In this document: positions 1-11,093 of the stretch, piece by piece | Position numbering within the stretch: position 1 is the stretch's first letter | How the letters are laid out: every line of letters starts with the position of its first letter | Source: Agromyces rhizosphaerae | GTDB lineage: Bacteria; Actinomycetota; Actinomycetes; Actinomycetales; Microbacteriaceae | Length of the DNA: 64,000 nt | NCBI RefSeq assembly: GCF_027925245.1 | Contig: NZ_BSDP01000001.1 | Coordinates: 3,410,001 to 3,474,000 of the forward strand | Direction of reading: 5' to 3' | Program-made: the position numbers and the translations under genes | Notes under the pieces: generated by a model | Told to the model about the DNA's origin: nothing | What the model saw: the letters and a program-made list of their open reading frames with translations, nothing else | The model's database searches: none

Positions 1-420
1 GGCGACGGCCATCAGCGAGCCGAAGTTGAACAGCCAGTAGGCCAGCGCGTTCAGTCGCGGGAACGCGACGTCGGGCGCGCCGATCTGCAGCGGCATGAGC
101 ACGTTCGCGAAGCCCGCGAACAGCGGGGTCGCGAACATGAGCAGCATGATCGTGCCGTGCATCGTGAACAGCTGGTTGTACTGCTCGCGCGTCTGGAGGA
201 TCTCCAGGCCCGGCTCGAACAGCTGCGCACGGATGATCAGCGCCATGACGCCGCCGATGCAGAAGTAGATGAACGAGGTGATCAGGTAGAGGTACCCGAT
301 GACCTTGTGGTCGGTGGAGGTGAGCCACTTGACCAGGATGTTGCCCTTGCGCTCCACGGAGGGAGGGCCGAAGGGCGACGGGCTGGCGCTCGGCCGAGCC
401 GGTGCGGCGGTGGTGCTCAT
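1..420 (-). CDS. ctaD: Cytochrome c oxidase subunit I, N-terminal part (cut by window edge)
   Basis: Only the first 140 residues are inside the window; the gene runs off the left edge. Subunit I is the heme a / heme a3-CuB core of the aa3 oxidase, which reduces O2 to water in the cell membrane. The visible part has a Pro/Ser/Ala-rich cytoplasmic start, the subunit I-type stretch [13 protein letters not shown] at about 35-47, a first membrane segment at about 43-64, and FTMHGTIM at about 85-92. The histidine there (H88) is the expected low-spin heme a ligand of helix II. Its start lies 5 bases after the ctaC stop, so the two are cotranscribed. The identification is secure; completeness cannot be judged. 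Confidence 0.95.
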   Translation of the reverse strand, partial: MSTTAAPARPSASPSPFGPPSVERKGNILVKWLTSTDHKVIGYLYLITSFIYFCIGGVMALIIRAQLFEPGLEILQTREQYNQLFTMHGTIMLLMFATPLFAGFANVLMPLQIGAPDVAFPRLNALAYWLFNFGSLMAVA

Positions 421-425
421 GTCGC

Positions 426-1319
426 TCAGTTCTCCTCTTCGTGCTCGACGACCTCGGGCGCGCCCGTGCCCGGCAGGTTCTGGTTGCGGTCGTACTCGCT
501 CGACAGCTGGCCCGTCTGGCCGGCCGCGCGGAGCGAGTCGATGTAGGCGTCGTACTCGGCCTGCGAGACGACCTCGACGTTGAAGAGCATGAGCGAGTGG
601 TACTCGCCGCACAGCTCGGCGCACTTGCCGGCGTAGGTGCCCTCGCGCATGGGCTCGATCGACATGTAGTTGGTCTTGCCCGGGTACATGTCCTTCTTGT
701 AGAGGAAGTCGACGACCCAGAAGGAGTGGATCACGTCGCGCGACTCGAGCTCGATCTCGATCTTCTGGTTGACCGGGAGCACCAGCGTCGGCACCTCCGA
801 CTCGACCAGCGAGCCGTTCGAACCCTCCTCGACCTGGCCCTGGATGCCGGGCGAGTAGACGTTCTCGTCGACGTAGTTGAAGTCCCAGGCCCACTGCTTG
901 GCGATGACCTCGATGGTGACGTCGGGGTTCTCGAACCGCGCCTCGATCTCGTTCTGGTCGCGCACGGTGAAGGCGAAGAAGCCGAGCACCAGGATCAGCG
1001 GGACGACCGTGTAGAAGACCTCGATCGGCATGTTGTAGCGCAGCTGCACCGGCAGGCCGGTCTGGCCGCGACGGCGGCGGTAGACGACGACGGCCCAGAT
1101 CGTCAGGCCCCACGTGACGACGCCGACGACGAGCAGCACGATCCACGAGGTGACCCACAGGCCCGAGATCCGCTCGGTCTGGTTCGTCGTGGGCGCCTCA
1201 CCCTCGACGAACCCCGGGAGGAAACCGTTCAACTGCGCCTGCGTGCATCCGGCGAGGACGATTGTGAGTGTCGCTGCGATCGGAAGAGCAGCCCATCGGA
1301 GACGGCGGTTCTGGCGCAC
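426..1319 (-). CDS. ctaC: Cytochrome c oxidase subunit II
   Basis: Subunit II accepts electrons from the cytochrome bc complex through its binuclear CuA centre. The 297-residue product has a lipoprotein-type signal with lipobox LAGC (Cys25). Two membrane helices lie at about 53-78 and 102-118, followed by an extracytoplasmic cupredoxin domain. The CuA ligands are visible: H198 (VIHSF), C233 and C237 (CAELCGEYH), H241 and M244. The start is GTG, preceded by AAAGG at a plausible distance. ctaD follows after 5 bases. A -10-like TAGGCT and a short inverted repeat lie upstream and are listed separately. The tail is unusually acidic (HEEEN). Confidence 0.96.
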   Translation of the reverse strand: MRQNRRLRWAALPIAATLTIVLAGCTQAQLNGFLPGFVEGEAPTTNQTERISGLWVTSWIVLLVVGVVTWGLTIWAVVVYRRRRGQTGLPVQLRYNMPIEVFYTVVPLILVLGFFAFTVRDQNEIEARFENPDVTIEVIAKQWAWDFNYVDENVYSPGIQGQVEEGSNGSLVESEVPTLVLPVNQKIEIELESRDVIHSFWVVDFLYKKDMYPGKTNYMSIEPMREGTYAGKCAELCGEYHSLMLFNVEVVSQAEYDAYIDSLRAAGQTGQLSSEYDRNQNLPGTGAPEVVEHEEEN

Positions 1320-1345
1320 CGGTGACCTTTCGGGAGATTCGTAGG

Positions 1346-1381
1346 CACTTCTCAGTGAAGTGGTGATCGTCCCCTAGCCTA
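1346..1381 (-). promoter_or_regulatory. Candidate ctaC promoter with downstream inverted repeat
   Basis: Reading the minus strand, TAGGCT (1376-1381) fits an actinobacterial -10 element. The perfect inverted repeat CACTTC-N5-GAAGTG (1346-1362) lies just downstream, within the expected 5' leader and 27 bases before the ctaC GTG. This layout would suit a repressor site or a leader hairpin. I know no regulator with this sequence, so the function is inference. Confidence 0.35.
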
Positions 1382-1454
1382 CTCTGACCCGCCGCCCACC
1401 GTGTGCACGATAGGGTGTCGCGTCGCATGCGGCGGGAACGCATCCGGGTACGAC

Positions 1455-1489
1455 GAAGCGGGGGCGCCCCTGAGGGCGGCCCCCGCTTC
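1455..1489 (-). terminator. Hairpin terminator after erpA
   Basis: An 11-bp perfect inverted repeat (GAAGCGGGGGC / GCCCCCGCTTC, arms 1455-1465 and 1479-1489) begins 12 bases beyond the erpA stop. There is no clear U tract, as is common for the other hairpins in this window. Confidence 0.7.
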
Positions 1490-1501
1490 CGTGGGTTCGT
1501 C

Positions 1502-1855
1502 TCAGTGGAACGAGTCGCCGCAGGCGCAGCTGCCCTGCGCGTTCGGGTTGTCGATCGTGAAGCCCTGCTTCTGGATGGTGTCCTCGAAGTCGATCGCGGC
1601 GCCGTCGAGGTACGGCACCGACATGCGGTCGACGATGACCTCGACGCCCTCGAAGTCGACGGTCGCGTCGCCGTCGAGGAGGCGCTCGTCGAAGTAGAGC
1701 TGGTAGATCAGCCCCGAGCATCCGCCCGGCTGCACGGCGACCCGCAGGCGGAGGTCGTCGCGGCCCTCCTGCTCGAGCAGGCTCTTCACCTTGGCGGCGG
1801 CCGTGTCGCTCAGCGTGACGCCGTGTGCGGCCGTCTCGGTGGTGGTCTGCGTCAT
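1502..1855 (-). CDS. erpA: Iron-sulfur cluster carrier/insertion protein, HesB/IscA (ErpA) family
   Basis: A 117-residue A-type carrier that delivers Fe-S clusters to apo-proteins in the cytoplasm. The three conserved cysteines are present: C46 in QPGGCSGLIY, and C110 and C112 in the C-terminal CACGDSF. Length and spacing fit the family. The ATG has a GAGGAGC ribosome-binding site a few bases upstream. It is a single gene: a hairpin terminator follows and the dipeptidase gene lies upstream in the same direction. Adjacency to the cytochrome oxidase genes is common in actinobacteria. ErpA versus another IscA paralogue cannot be settled by eye. Confidence 0.92.
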   Translation of the reverse strand: MTQTTTETAAHGVTLSDTAAAKVKSLLEQEGRDDLRLRVAVQPGGCSGLIYQLYFDERLLDGDATVDFEGVEVIVDRMSVPYLDGAAIDFEDTIQKQGFTIDNPNAQGSCACGDSFH

Positions 1856-1936
1856 GGTGCTCCTCGATCGATCGCGTCTGACGGGGTGTCCGGTGCGATT
1901 CTACCCCGGGCGGATGCCCCTGGGCCCGGTTCGCAC

Positions 1937-3358
1937 TCAGGCGCCGCGCAGGTCCAGGCGCGCCAGGAACAGTGCCTCGGTGAGCACCGAGCGCTTGAAC
2001 GCACCGAGGTGGAGCGACTCGTTCGGGCTGTGCGCGCGCGAGTCGGGGTCCTCCACCCCGGTCACGAGGATCTGCGCCTCGGGGAAGACCCGGGTGAGGT
2101 CGGCGATGAACGGGATCGAGCCGCCGATGCCGGTCTGGATCGGGGCGTTCGGCCAGGCGTCGCGCATCGCGTCCAGCACGGCGTCGACCGCCCAGCCGTC
2201 GGTGTCGACGAGGAACGGGTCGCCCGTCACCACGTCGTCGATGTCGACGTGCGCGCCGAACGGGGCATTGGCCCGGAGGTGCCGCTCGATCGCGGCGGCG
2301 GCGTCCGCGGCTGTCTGGCCGGGTGCGACGCGCACGCTGAGCTTCATCGTCACCGACGGCGAGAGCGTGTTCGAGGCATCGACGAGGCGGGGGGCCGACG
2401 TGCCCGTGACGGTGATGGCCGGCTGCGCCCACAGGCGCTGCAGGATCGTGCCGCGGCCCACCGGCGCCACCCCGTCGAGCAGCCCGGCCTCGGCGCGCAG
2501 CTGCGCCTCGTCGTACGGCGGCGTCTCCATGTCGATCGAGCGGAGTCCATCGACCGCGACGGCGCCCTCGTCGTCGTGGAGGCTCGCGAGCAGGCGCACC
2601 ATCGCCATCATCGCGTCGGGCACCGCACCGCCGTACATGCCCGAGTGGGAGGCGTGCGCGAGCGTCGAGACCGTCACCCGGCAGGTGACGTTGCCGCGGA
2701 GCGCGACCGTGAGGGCCGGCGTCTCCGCGTCCCAGTTGGTCGAGTCGGCGACCACGATGGCGTCCGCCGCCAGGGCCTCGCGGTGCAGCTCGAGGAAGTT
2801 CGCGAACGAGCGCGAGCCGTCCTCCTCCTCGCCCTCGATGAAGAGCGCGACGCCGAGGTCGAATTCCGGGTTCGCCGCCACGAGCGCCCGGATCGCGGCG
2901 ACGTGGGCCATGACGCCCGCTTTGTCGTCGGCCGCACCGCGGCCGTACAGGCGGTCGCCGCGCGCGGTGGGCTCGAACGGCGGCGAATCCCACTCCGAGT
3001 CCTCCCCCGGCGGCTGCACGTCGTGGTGGGCGTACAGCAGCACCGTCGGGCGTCCGTTGCGCGCGGCGCGGCGCGCGAGCACCGCGGGCTGGCCGAGCTC
3101 GGACGAGCCCTCGACCGGCGCACGCGCGATCTCGACGGTGTCGAACACGTCGAGGCCGCGCAGCAGCTCGGCGACGGCGTCGGCGCTCGCGGCGACGTGC
3201 GCGTGGTCGAATCCGGCCCACGCGACCGACGGGATGCGCACGAGTCGCGAGAGCTCGGCGACGGTCGTCGGGAACCCTGCGTCCACCGCCTCGCGGATGC
3301 GCTCCTCGCGTGCGTCGGCGGACGGCTGGTCGCTCCCGGTCGGGGCAGGCTGGTTCAT
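1937..3358 (-). CDS. M20 family metallopeptidase (dipeptidase)
   Basis: A 473-residue dizinc peptidase of the M20/M28 clan, likely a cytosolic dipeptidase; substrate unknown. Metal-site motifs appear in order: YAHHDVQPPG at 109-118, GRGAADDKAG at 139-148 with the bridging Asp, and EGEEEDGS at 175-182. A dimerisation domain follows, with the usual CHAS-type region reading AHASHSG, and a late His in DPDSRAHSPNE. I chose the ATG at 3358 because TAAGAT (3366-3371) sits 7 bases before it, the leaderless spacing seen across this window. Upstream in-frame codons run into the divergent DUF3043 gene. Confidence 0.9.
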   Translation of the reverse strand: MNQPAPTGSDQPSADAREERIREAVDAGFPTTVAELSRLVRIPSVAWAGFDHAHVAASADAVAELLRGLDVFDTVEIARAPVEGSSELGQPAVLARRAARNGRPTVLLYAHHDVQPPGEDSEWDSPPFEPTARGDRLYGRGAADDKAGVMAHVAAIRALVAANPEFDLGVALFIEGEEEDGSRSFANFLELHREALAADAIVVADSTNWDAETPALTVALRGNVTCRVTVSTLAHASHSGMYGGAVPDAMMAMVRLLASLHDDEGAVAVDGLRSIDMETPPYDEAQLRAEAGLLDGVAPVGRGTILQRLWAQPAITVTGTSAPRLVDASNTLSPSVTMKLSVRVAPGQTAADAAAAIERHLRANAPFGAHVDIDDVVTGDPFLVDTDGWAVDAVLDAMRDAWPNAPIQTGIGGSIPFIADLTRVFPEAQILVTGVEDPDSRAHSPNESLHLGAFKRSVLTEALFLARLDLRGA

Positions 3359-3398
3359 GCGGGTAATCTTAAAGGCACCAGCAATCCGAGGATCAGAC

Positions 3399-3986
3399 GT
3401 GGCGAAGACCCCCAGCAACGAGACCGAGCAGGCATCCGGCGGCGACGACGCCGCCCAGGCGCCGACGACCAAGGGCAAGGGCGTCCCGACGCCCTCCCGA
3501 CGCGAGCAGGAGGCGGCGCGCAAGCGGCCCCTCGTGCCGAACGATCGCAAGGAGGCCGCCCGCATCCAGAAGGCGAAGTCCGCCGAGGCGCGCGAGCGCG
3601 CCCGCGTGGGCATGGCCGCGGGTGACGAGCGCTACCTCCCCCAACGCGACCGCGGACCGCAGAAGAAGTACATCCGCGATTACGTCGATGCGCGCTTCAG
3701 CCTCGGCGAGATCCTCATCCCGGTGATGTTCCTCGTGATCATCCTCACGTTCATCCCGAGCTACGAGACCCAGGTCATCGGCACCATGGGGCTCTGGGTG
3801 TTCTTCATCGCTGCGGTGATCGACGTGCTCTGGCTCGGCCGCACCCTGCGCAAGAAGCTCGCCGCGAAGTTCGGCGAGACCCGTGTCGAGGGCGGCATCC
3901 GCTGGTACGCGGCCATGCGCGCGCTCCAGCTGCGCCCGATGCGCCTGCCCAAGCCGCAGGTGAAGCGCGGCGACTACCCGAGCTGA
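3399..3986 (+). CDS. DUF3043 membrane protein
   Basis: A 195-residue protein of unknown function found across actinobacteria. The first 100 residues are highly charged (Lys/Arg/Glu/Gln-rich, cytoplasmic) and include a helix-prone stretch at about 50-70. Two adjacent membrane segments follow at about 104-121 and 128-147, then a basic tail rich in Arg and Pro. The GTG start gives the full conserved region. The gene diverges from the dipeptidase with only 40 bases between start codons, so the promoters overlap. It converges on the phosphodiesterase gene, whose stop lies 10 bases after its own. No enzymatic motif is visible. Confidence 0.85.
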   Translation: MAKTPSNETEQASGGDDAAQAPTTKGKGVPTPSRREQEAARKRPLVPNDRKEAARIQKAKSAEARERARVGMAAGDERYLPQRDRGPQKKYIRDYVDARFSLGEILIPVMFLVIILTFIPSYETQVIGTMGLWVFFIAAVIDVLWLGRTLRKKLAAKFGETRVEGGIRWYAAMRALQLRPMRLPKPQVKRGDYPS

Positions 3987-3995
3987 CGGTCGCGG

Positions 3996-5144
3996 TCAGC
4001 GGGCGTACGCGCCCGCCCGGATGAGCGGCACGCGAGCCTCCTCGTCGGTCGCCGAGCCGTGCTGGCCGACCATCGCGCGCGGCGCCGGATTCGGGTCGCG
4101 CCCGTCGTAGTACGCCACGAGCGACCGCGCGGCGACGACGAGGTCGCCGATCCGGGACTCCACGTCGGATGCCACGGGGCCGAACGCGCCCGCCGCGACG
4201 GCCTCCTCGCGGGTGAGCACCCATGCGCGGTGCTCCTCGGCGGCACGCCAGCGTGCGACGAGCGCCTCCCGCTGATCGGTGCCGAGGCCCGCATCGAACG
4301 TCAGGTACAGGCAGCGCGGGTCGCCCGCGACGTGCCGGATGCCCTCGACGAGCGCCGGATCCCGGTCGATCAGGACGTGCTTGTGCGCCGGCACGTCGAC
4401 CACGCCGTGGTCCGCGGTCACGAGCAGCCCCGTGCCATGGGGCATCCGCCGCTCGAGCTCGCCGAACGCGGCGTCGACCCGCTCGAGCCCGGCCAGCCAG
4501 CGGTCCGACTCCCAGCCCACGGCGTGCGCCGCCATGTCGAGCTCGGGCACGTACAGGTAGACGACCGCGGGCCCGCCCTCCTCGGCGACCTCCCGCGCGG
4601 CCGCGAACCGGTCCTCGATCGACTCCGCCGCCCGGTACTCGGCGCCGCGGAGCGCCGCGCGCGTGAACCCCGACGCGCGGTACCGGCCCGGCCCGACCGC
4701 GACGGCGCGCACGCCCTGCGCGGCCGCCGCGTCGAAGAGCGTGGGGTGCGGCTGCCAGGCCAGCGGGTCGGTGCGTTCGGACTCCCACCCGCTCAGCAGG
4801 TTCACCGTGCGATCGCCGGCCGCGTCGAACACGCGGTAGCCGAGGATGCCGTGCTCCCCCGGCTCGAGCCCGGTCGTGAAGGTCGTGATGCCCGCGGCCG
4901 TGGTGGACGGGAACACCGTGCGCACGACGTCGCGCCTGCCGAATCGCGCCGAGAGGCGCCGCGCGTGGCCGGCACGTGCCCGCAGGTTCGACGCGCCGAG
5001 GCCGTCGACGAGCGCCACGATCGCCACGTCGGCCCGGCCCAGCCCGAGCCGGTTCGGCTCGCCGCGCACACTCGCGATCGCACTCGCCAGCACGTCGGTG
5101 AGCCGCGGGGCGTCGGGGGCGGCGACGGGTAGCATGGCTGGCAC
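3996..5144 (-). CDS. Alkaline phosphatase superfamily protein (nucleotide pyrophosphatase/phosphodiesterase-like)
   Basis: A 382-residue member of the type I phosphodiesterase/nucleotide pyrophosphatase group. With the GTG start, the metal-binding Asp and loop ([11 protein letters not shown]) lie at about 43-53 and the nucleophile loop ([12 protein letters not shown]) at about 78-89; a Thr/Ser there is the expected nucleophile. ADHGVVD further on supplies a metal-site Asp-His pair, and a final His occurs in [12 protein letters not shown]. There is no signal peptide, so a cytoplasmic location is likely. GTG at 5144 is preferred over ATG at 5135 because GAGACT lies 6 bases upstream. The substrate is unknown. 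Confidence 0.8.
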   Translation of the reverse strand: MPAMLPVAAPDAPRLTDVLASAIASVRGEPNRLGLGRADVAIVALVDGLGASNLRARAGHARRLSARFGRRDVVRTVFPSTTAAGITTFTTGLEPGEHGILGYRVFDAAGDRTVNLLSGWESERTDPLAWQPHPTLFDAAAAQGVRAVAVGPGRYRASGFTRAALRGAEYRAAESIEDRFAAAREVAEEGGPAVVYLYVPELDMAAHAVGWESDRWLAGLERVDAAFGELERRMPHGTGLLVTADHGVVDVPAHKHVLIDRDPALVEGIRHVAGDPRCLYLTFDAGLGTDQREALVARWRAAEEHRAWVLTREEAVAAGAFGPVASDVESRIGDLVVAARSLVAYYDGRDPNPAPRAMVGQHGSATDEEARVPLIRAGAYAR

Positions 5145-5221
5145 CGCGCCAGTCTCGCACAGCCCCGGCGCGGCCCCCGAGAACGACCGTGCCGCACCGG
5201 CACGCCCGACCGAGAGCACGG

Positions 5222-7699
5222 ATGTCCCGAACGCCTGAGCTGCCCGCAGACGACCAGATCGCCGAACGCATCGAGGACGTCGATGTCGCCTCCGAGATGC
5301 AGGGCTCGTTCCTCGAGTACGCCTACTCCGTCATCTACTCCCGGGCCCTGCCCGACGCGCGCGACGGCCTGAAGCCCGTGCAGCGCCGCATCCTGTTCCA
5401 GATGAGCGAGATGGGCCTGCGGCCCGACCGCGGCCACGTGAAGTCGGCGCGCGTCGTCGGCGAGGTCATGGGGCGCCTGCACCCGCACGGTGACGCCGCC
5501 ATCTACGACGCGCTCGTGCGCATGGCGCAGTCGTTCAGCCTGCGCGTGCCGTTCGTCGACGGGCACGGCAACTTCGGCTCGCTCGACGACGGCCCCGCCG
5601 CGCCCCGCTACACCGAGGCGCGGCTGGCCCCGCCGGCGCTGGCCATGGTCGAGAGCCTCGACGAGGACGTCGTCGACTTCGTGCCGAACTACGACAACTC
5701 GTTCATGCAGCCCGAGGTGCTCCCCGCCGCCATCCCGGGGCTCCTCGTCAACGGCGCGAGCGGCATCGCCGTCGGCATGGCGACGAACATGGCCCCGCAC
5801 AACCTCAACGAGGTCGCGGCTGCCGCCCAGCACCTCATCGCGAACCCGGAGGCCACGCTCGACGAGCTCATGGAGTTCGTGCCCGGCCCCGACTTCCCCT
5901 CCGGGGGCACGATCGTCGGCCTCGGGGGCATCCGCGACGCCTATTCGACCGGCCGCGGCTCGTTCAAGACGCGCGCGAAGGTCAGCATCGAGCAGCTCAC
6001 GGCCCGCAAGTCGGGCCTCGTCGTCACGGAGCTCCCCTACCTCGTCGGCCCCGAGCGCGTGATCGAGAAGATCAAGGACGGCGTCAACGCCAAGAAGATC
6101 ACGGGCATCTCGGATGTCACCGACCTCACCGATCGCAAGCGCGGCATGCGCCTCGTGATCGGCGTGAAGACCGGGTTCAACCCGCAGGCCGTGCTCGAGC
6201 AGCTGTACCGGCTCACCCCCCTCGAGGACTCGTTCAACATCAACAACGTGACCCTGGTCGAGGGCCAGCCGCAGACGCTCGGACTGCGCGAGCTGCTCCA
6301 GGTGTACATCGGGCACCGCGTCAGCGTCGTCACGCGCCGCTCGCAGTTCCGCCTCACCAAGCGCAGGGACCGCCTGCACCTGGTCGAGGGCCTGCTCATC
6401 GCGATCCTCGACATCGACGAGGTCATCCAGGTGATCCGCACGTCGGATGACACGGAGCAGGCGCGCACCCGACTCATCGACGTGTTCGACCTGAGCACCC
6501 TCCAGGCCGAGTACATCCTCGAGCTGCGCCTGCGCCGGCTCACGAAGTTCTCGCGCATCGAGCTCGAGACCGAGCGCGACACGCTGCTCGCCGAGATCGC
6601 CGAGCTCGAGGAGCTGCTCGCGAGCGACCTGGCGATCCGCACCCTCGTGGCAGACGAGCTCGGCGACGTCGCCGAGAAGTATGGGTCGCCGCGGCGTACG
6701 CTGCTCACCGAGGCGAAGCAGCAGCCGGCGGGGGCGAAGCGGCGCAAGCAGGCCCCCGAGGATCTCGAGCACGCCGACGTGCCGTGCCGGGTGTTCCTCG
6801 GCGTGACCGGGCGCATTGCGCGCGTGGACCTGCCCATTCGCGAGGAGGGCCCCACCACGATCACGGTGCCCAAGCGCCGCAGCAAGCACGATGCCGTGCG
6901 GTCGGCGCTCGACACCACCAGTCGCACCGAGATCGGCGCGATCACCTCGCGCGGTCGACTCGTGCGCTTCTCCCCGCTCGAACTTCCCACCCCTGCGGCG
7001 AACTCGGTGCAGCTCGGCGCCGGCGTGCGGGTGCACGACTACCTGGCGCTCCCCGACCGCTCGGAACGCGTACTGGCCGTGGTGCCGCTCACGGGCGACG
7101 TTCCGATCGCGCTGGGCACCGCACAGGGCGTCGTCAAGCGCGTGGTTCCCTCGGCGTTCCCGAACAAGCCCGACTTCGAGGTGATCGCCCTGAAGCCCGG
7201 CGACGAGCTGATCGCCGCCGCGCCCGCACCCGACGACGCGGAACTGGTCTTCGTGGCCTCCGACGCGCAACTGCTGCACTTCCCCGCATCGGCCGTGCGG
7301 CCGCAGGGCGCCGCCGCGGGCGGCATGGCGGGCATCAAGCTGGGCGCCGACGCGCGCGTGGTGCACTTCACGGCGCTCTCCGCCGACGAGGTCGAGCAGG
7401 CGGTCGTGGCCACGGTCGCCGCCGGCGGCGAGACGCTCATGGGCACCGACCCCGGTTCGGCGAAGGTCAGCGCGTTCGCCGAGTTCCCCGGCAAGGGCCG
7501 TGCGACCGGCGGCGTGCGCGCGCAGCGCTTCCTCAAGGGCGAGGGCGAGCTCTCCGTCGCATGGGTCGGGCCCGAGCCGGCGCTCGCGGTCGGCTCCGAC
7601 GGCTCGACCCGCACGCTGCCCGAGCCGGGCGCGAAGCGCGACGCATCGGGCACGCCGCTCGAGAAGGTCGTGGGCGCGATCGGCCGCCGCGTCGGCTGA
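5222..7699 (+). CDS. parC: DNA topoisomerase IV-type subunit A (ParC)
   Basis: An 825-residue A subunit of a type IIA topoisomerase, which breaks and rejoins DNA. The N-terminal breakage-reunion region carries [10 protein letters not shown] (about 49-58), the quinolone-pocket region [10 protein letters not shown] (87-96), and the catalytic tyrosine in APRYTEARL (Y130). The C-terminal beta-pinwheel region is present, but I see no GyrA box (QRRGGKG), which favours ParC over GyrA. The residue equivalent to E. coli GyrA Ser83 is Ala (A92). The partner parE lies convergently downstream instead of in an operon. The ATG at 5222 gives the best match to the family start. This is presumably the genome's second type IIA enzyme, with gyrAB elsewhere. 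Confidence 0.9.
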   Translation: MSRTPELPADDQIAERIEDVDVASEMQGSFLEYAYSVIYSRALPDARDGLKPVQRRILFQMSEMGLRPDRGHVKSARVVGEVMGRLHPHGDAAIYDALVRMAQSFSLRVPFVDGHGNFGSLDDGPAAPRYTEARLAPPALAMVESLDEDVVDFVPNYDNSFMQPEVLPAAIPGLLVNGASGIAVGMATNMAPHNLNEVAAAAQHLIANPEATLDELMEFVPGPDFPSGGTIVGLGGIRDAYSTGRGSFKTRAKVSIEQLTARKSGLVVTELPYLVGPERVIEKIKDGVNAKKITGISDVTDLTDRKRGMRLVIGVKTGFNPQAVLEQLYRLTPLEDSFNINNVTLVEGQPQTLGLRELLQVYIGHRVSVVTRRSQFRLTKRRDRLHLVEGLLIAILDIDEVIQVIRTSDDTEQARTRLIDVFDLSTLQAEYILELRLRRLTKFSRIELETERDTLLAEIAELEELLASDLAIRTLVADELGDVAEKYGSPRRTLLTEAKQQPAGAKRRKQAPEDLEHADVPCRVFLGVTGRIARVDLPIREEGPTTITVPKRRSKHDAVRSALDTTSRTEIGAITSRGRLVRFSPLELPTPAANSVQLGAGVRVHDYLALPDRSERVLAVVPLTGDVPIALGTAQGVVKRVVPSAFPNKPDFEVIALKPGDELIAAAPAPDDAELVFVASDAQLLHFPASAVRPQGAAAGGMAGIKLGADARVVHFTALSADEVEQAVVATVAAGGETLMGTDPGSAKVSAFAEFPGKGRATGGVRAQRFLKGEGELSVAWVGPEPALAVGSDGSTRTLPEPGAKRDASGTPLEKVVGAIGRRVG

Positions 7700-7735
7700 G
7701 CCCACGGCGTCGCGCACGAGCGATCCGAAGGGCGA

Positions 7736-7761
7736 CGGCGGATGCCTCGAGGCATCCGCCG
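7736..7761. terminator. Bidirectional terminator between parC and parE
   Basis: A perfect 26-base palindrome (arm CGGCGGATGCC, centre TCGA) lies in the 84-base gap between the convergent parC and parE stops. Flanking AAGGGC/GCCCTT extends the stem past a two-base bulge. It includes both orientations of the recurrent GGATGCC motif. Confidence 0.75.
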
Positions 7762-7783
7762 CCCTTCCTCGACCGGAGCCGGG

Positions 7784-9862
<2,079 letters not shown>

Positions 9863-10040
9863 GACCGTCCAGACTACCCGCGCGGCGCACATCGACCCGA
9901 CGCCGACACCCCGCCCGGTGGCATCCGCCGCGCTGCTGTACGCGTTCAGCGAAATACCGTCCCCACGGGACGAACGCACAGGCGGGCCGTGCTTTCATGG
10001 ATGCACCCTAGGAATTGGTGCACGTACGGAGGAGGAAGCC

Positions 10041-10277
10041 ATGACCCGTTACCCGGAGACCGATGGTGCGGTCGACGAGCTCGAGCCCCCGCACGAGCTG
10101 ACCGCACTGGACCGCTGCGACAGCTGCGGCGCGCAGGCCTACATCCGCGTCGTCGTGAGCAGCGGCGAGCTGCTGTTCTGCGCGCACCACGGCCGCAAGC
10201 ACCAGGAGAAGCTGTCGGAGATCGCGCACTCATGGCACGACGAGTCGTCGCGGCTCGTCGCCGAGTCGCGCCCGTAG
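10041..10277 (+). CDS. DUF7455 small zinc-binding protein
   Basis: A 78-residue protein of unknown function. It has a likely zinc site: CDSC at 26-29 and CAHH at 47-50, with H54 nearby. Similar short proteins lie near sigA and parE in many actinobacteria. A strong ribosome-binding site (GGAGGAGG) precedes the ATG, suggesting good expression. It is flanked by divergent parE and by convergent gatD, with a hairpin terminator 17 bases after the stop. Confidence 0.85.
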   Translation: MTRYPETDGAVDELEPPHELTALDRCDSCGAQAYIRVVVSSGELLFCAHHGRKHQEKLSEIAHSWHDESSRLVAESRP

Positions 10278-10293
10278 CGCTCGACGAACTCAC

Positions 10294-10329
10294 CGGCCCG
10301 TCCGTGATCCCCGTGATCCGGGCGGGCCG
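10294..10329. terminator. Hairpin between DUF7455 and gatD-like gene
   Basis: Arms CGGCCCGTCCG (10294-10304) and CGGGCGGGCCG (10319-10329) form an 11-bp stem with one G-T pair around a 14-base loop. It lies in the 84-base gap between convergent genes and could serve both. Confidence 0.65.
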
Positions 10330-10361
10330 TCGTCATGCTCGGAGGCGTTCGGCCCGCGGCC

Positions 10362-11093
10362 TCAGCGGTCGGCGATGCCGAGGCGCTCGAGGATGACGGC
10401 GCGCGCCCGGTCGGCGTAGCCGTCCGCCGCGGCCGCCTGCGCGCCCGTGGCGTAGGCGACGCCCCGCCGCTCGGCGGCCGCCGCGAGCATCGCGTCGGCC
10501 AGAGCCGGGTGCTTCGCCAGCACCGGGCCGTGCAGGTGCGTGCCGATCACCGAACCCATGACCACGCCCTCCTGGCCCGAGTCGCGACCGTTGCCGCTGC
10601 CGCGCACGACGCGACCGAGCGGCGAGCCCTCGGCGCCGACGTAGTCGCGCGCGTGGTTCTCGTAGCCGACGAGCAGGCCGTGCTTCGAGCGCACGACGAG
10701 GTCGTCGCTCACCCGCGCCGCGCGCGGCACCGCGCGACCCGGCACGATGCCGAGCCCCTCGAGCGTGCGTCCGCCGCCGAACTCGATGCCCCAGCCGAGC
10801 AGTTCCATGCCGGTGCCGACGCCGAGGACGGGCACGCCCTCGGTGGCCCAGCGGCGCAGCTCGTCCTGCAGCGGGGCGATGCGCTCGCGCGCGACCTCCG
10901 CCGAGGCGTCCGTGCCCGAGCCGATCACGATCACGTCGGGTTCCACGGGGAGGCCGCCGACCTCCTCGATGCGCAGGTGCATCGCGTCGATGCCGGCCCA
11001 CCGCGCACGCGCGGCGAGCACGTCGCCGTTCTCGGCGTCGCCGTTGACGTTCAGCAGGCTCGGGAACAGGCTCACGATCGACAGCGTCGTCAT
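10362..11093 (-). CDS. GatD-like (CobB/CobQ-type) class I glutamine amidotransferase homologue lacking the catalytic Cys
   Basis: A 243-residue homologue of GatD. In other Gram-positives GatD pairs with MurT and hydrolyses Gln to supply ammonia for amidating the D-Glu alpha-carboxyl of lipid II. The family framework is visible: GSGTDAS at 58-64, GYENH at 143-147, and the catalytic-His region GTHLHGP (H188) at 184-190. The nucleophile elbow, normally L-x-x-C-x-G/A, reads VLGVGTGMELLG at 89-100, with Gly93 (codon GGC at 10815-10817) where Cys is expected. Glutaminase activity should therefore be absent. The ATG overlaps the murT stop by 4 bases (ATGA), so the two are translationally coupled. 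The fold call is firm; the changed function is inferred. Confidence 0.88.
   Translation of the reverse strand: MTTLSIVSLFPSLLNVNGDAENGDVLAARARWAGIDAMHLRIEEVGGLPVEPDVIVIGSGTDASAEVARERIAPLQDELRRWATEGVPVLGVGTGMELLGWGIEFGGGRTLEGLGIVPGRAVPRAARVSDDLVVRSKHGLLVGYENHARDYVGAEGSPLGRVVRGSGNGRDSGQEGVVMGSVIGTHLHGPVLAKHPALADAMLAAAAERRGVAYATGAQAAAADGYADRARAVILERLGIADR

Noticed and set aside
5222..7699. Calling the topoisomerase A subunit GyrA
   Set aside because: No GyrA box is visible and the B subunit lies convergently nearby, so ParC fits better.
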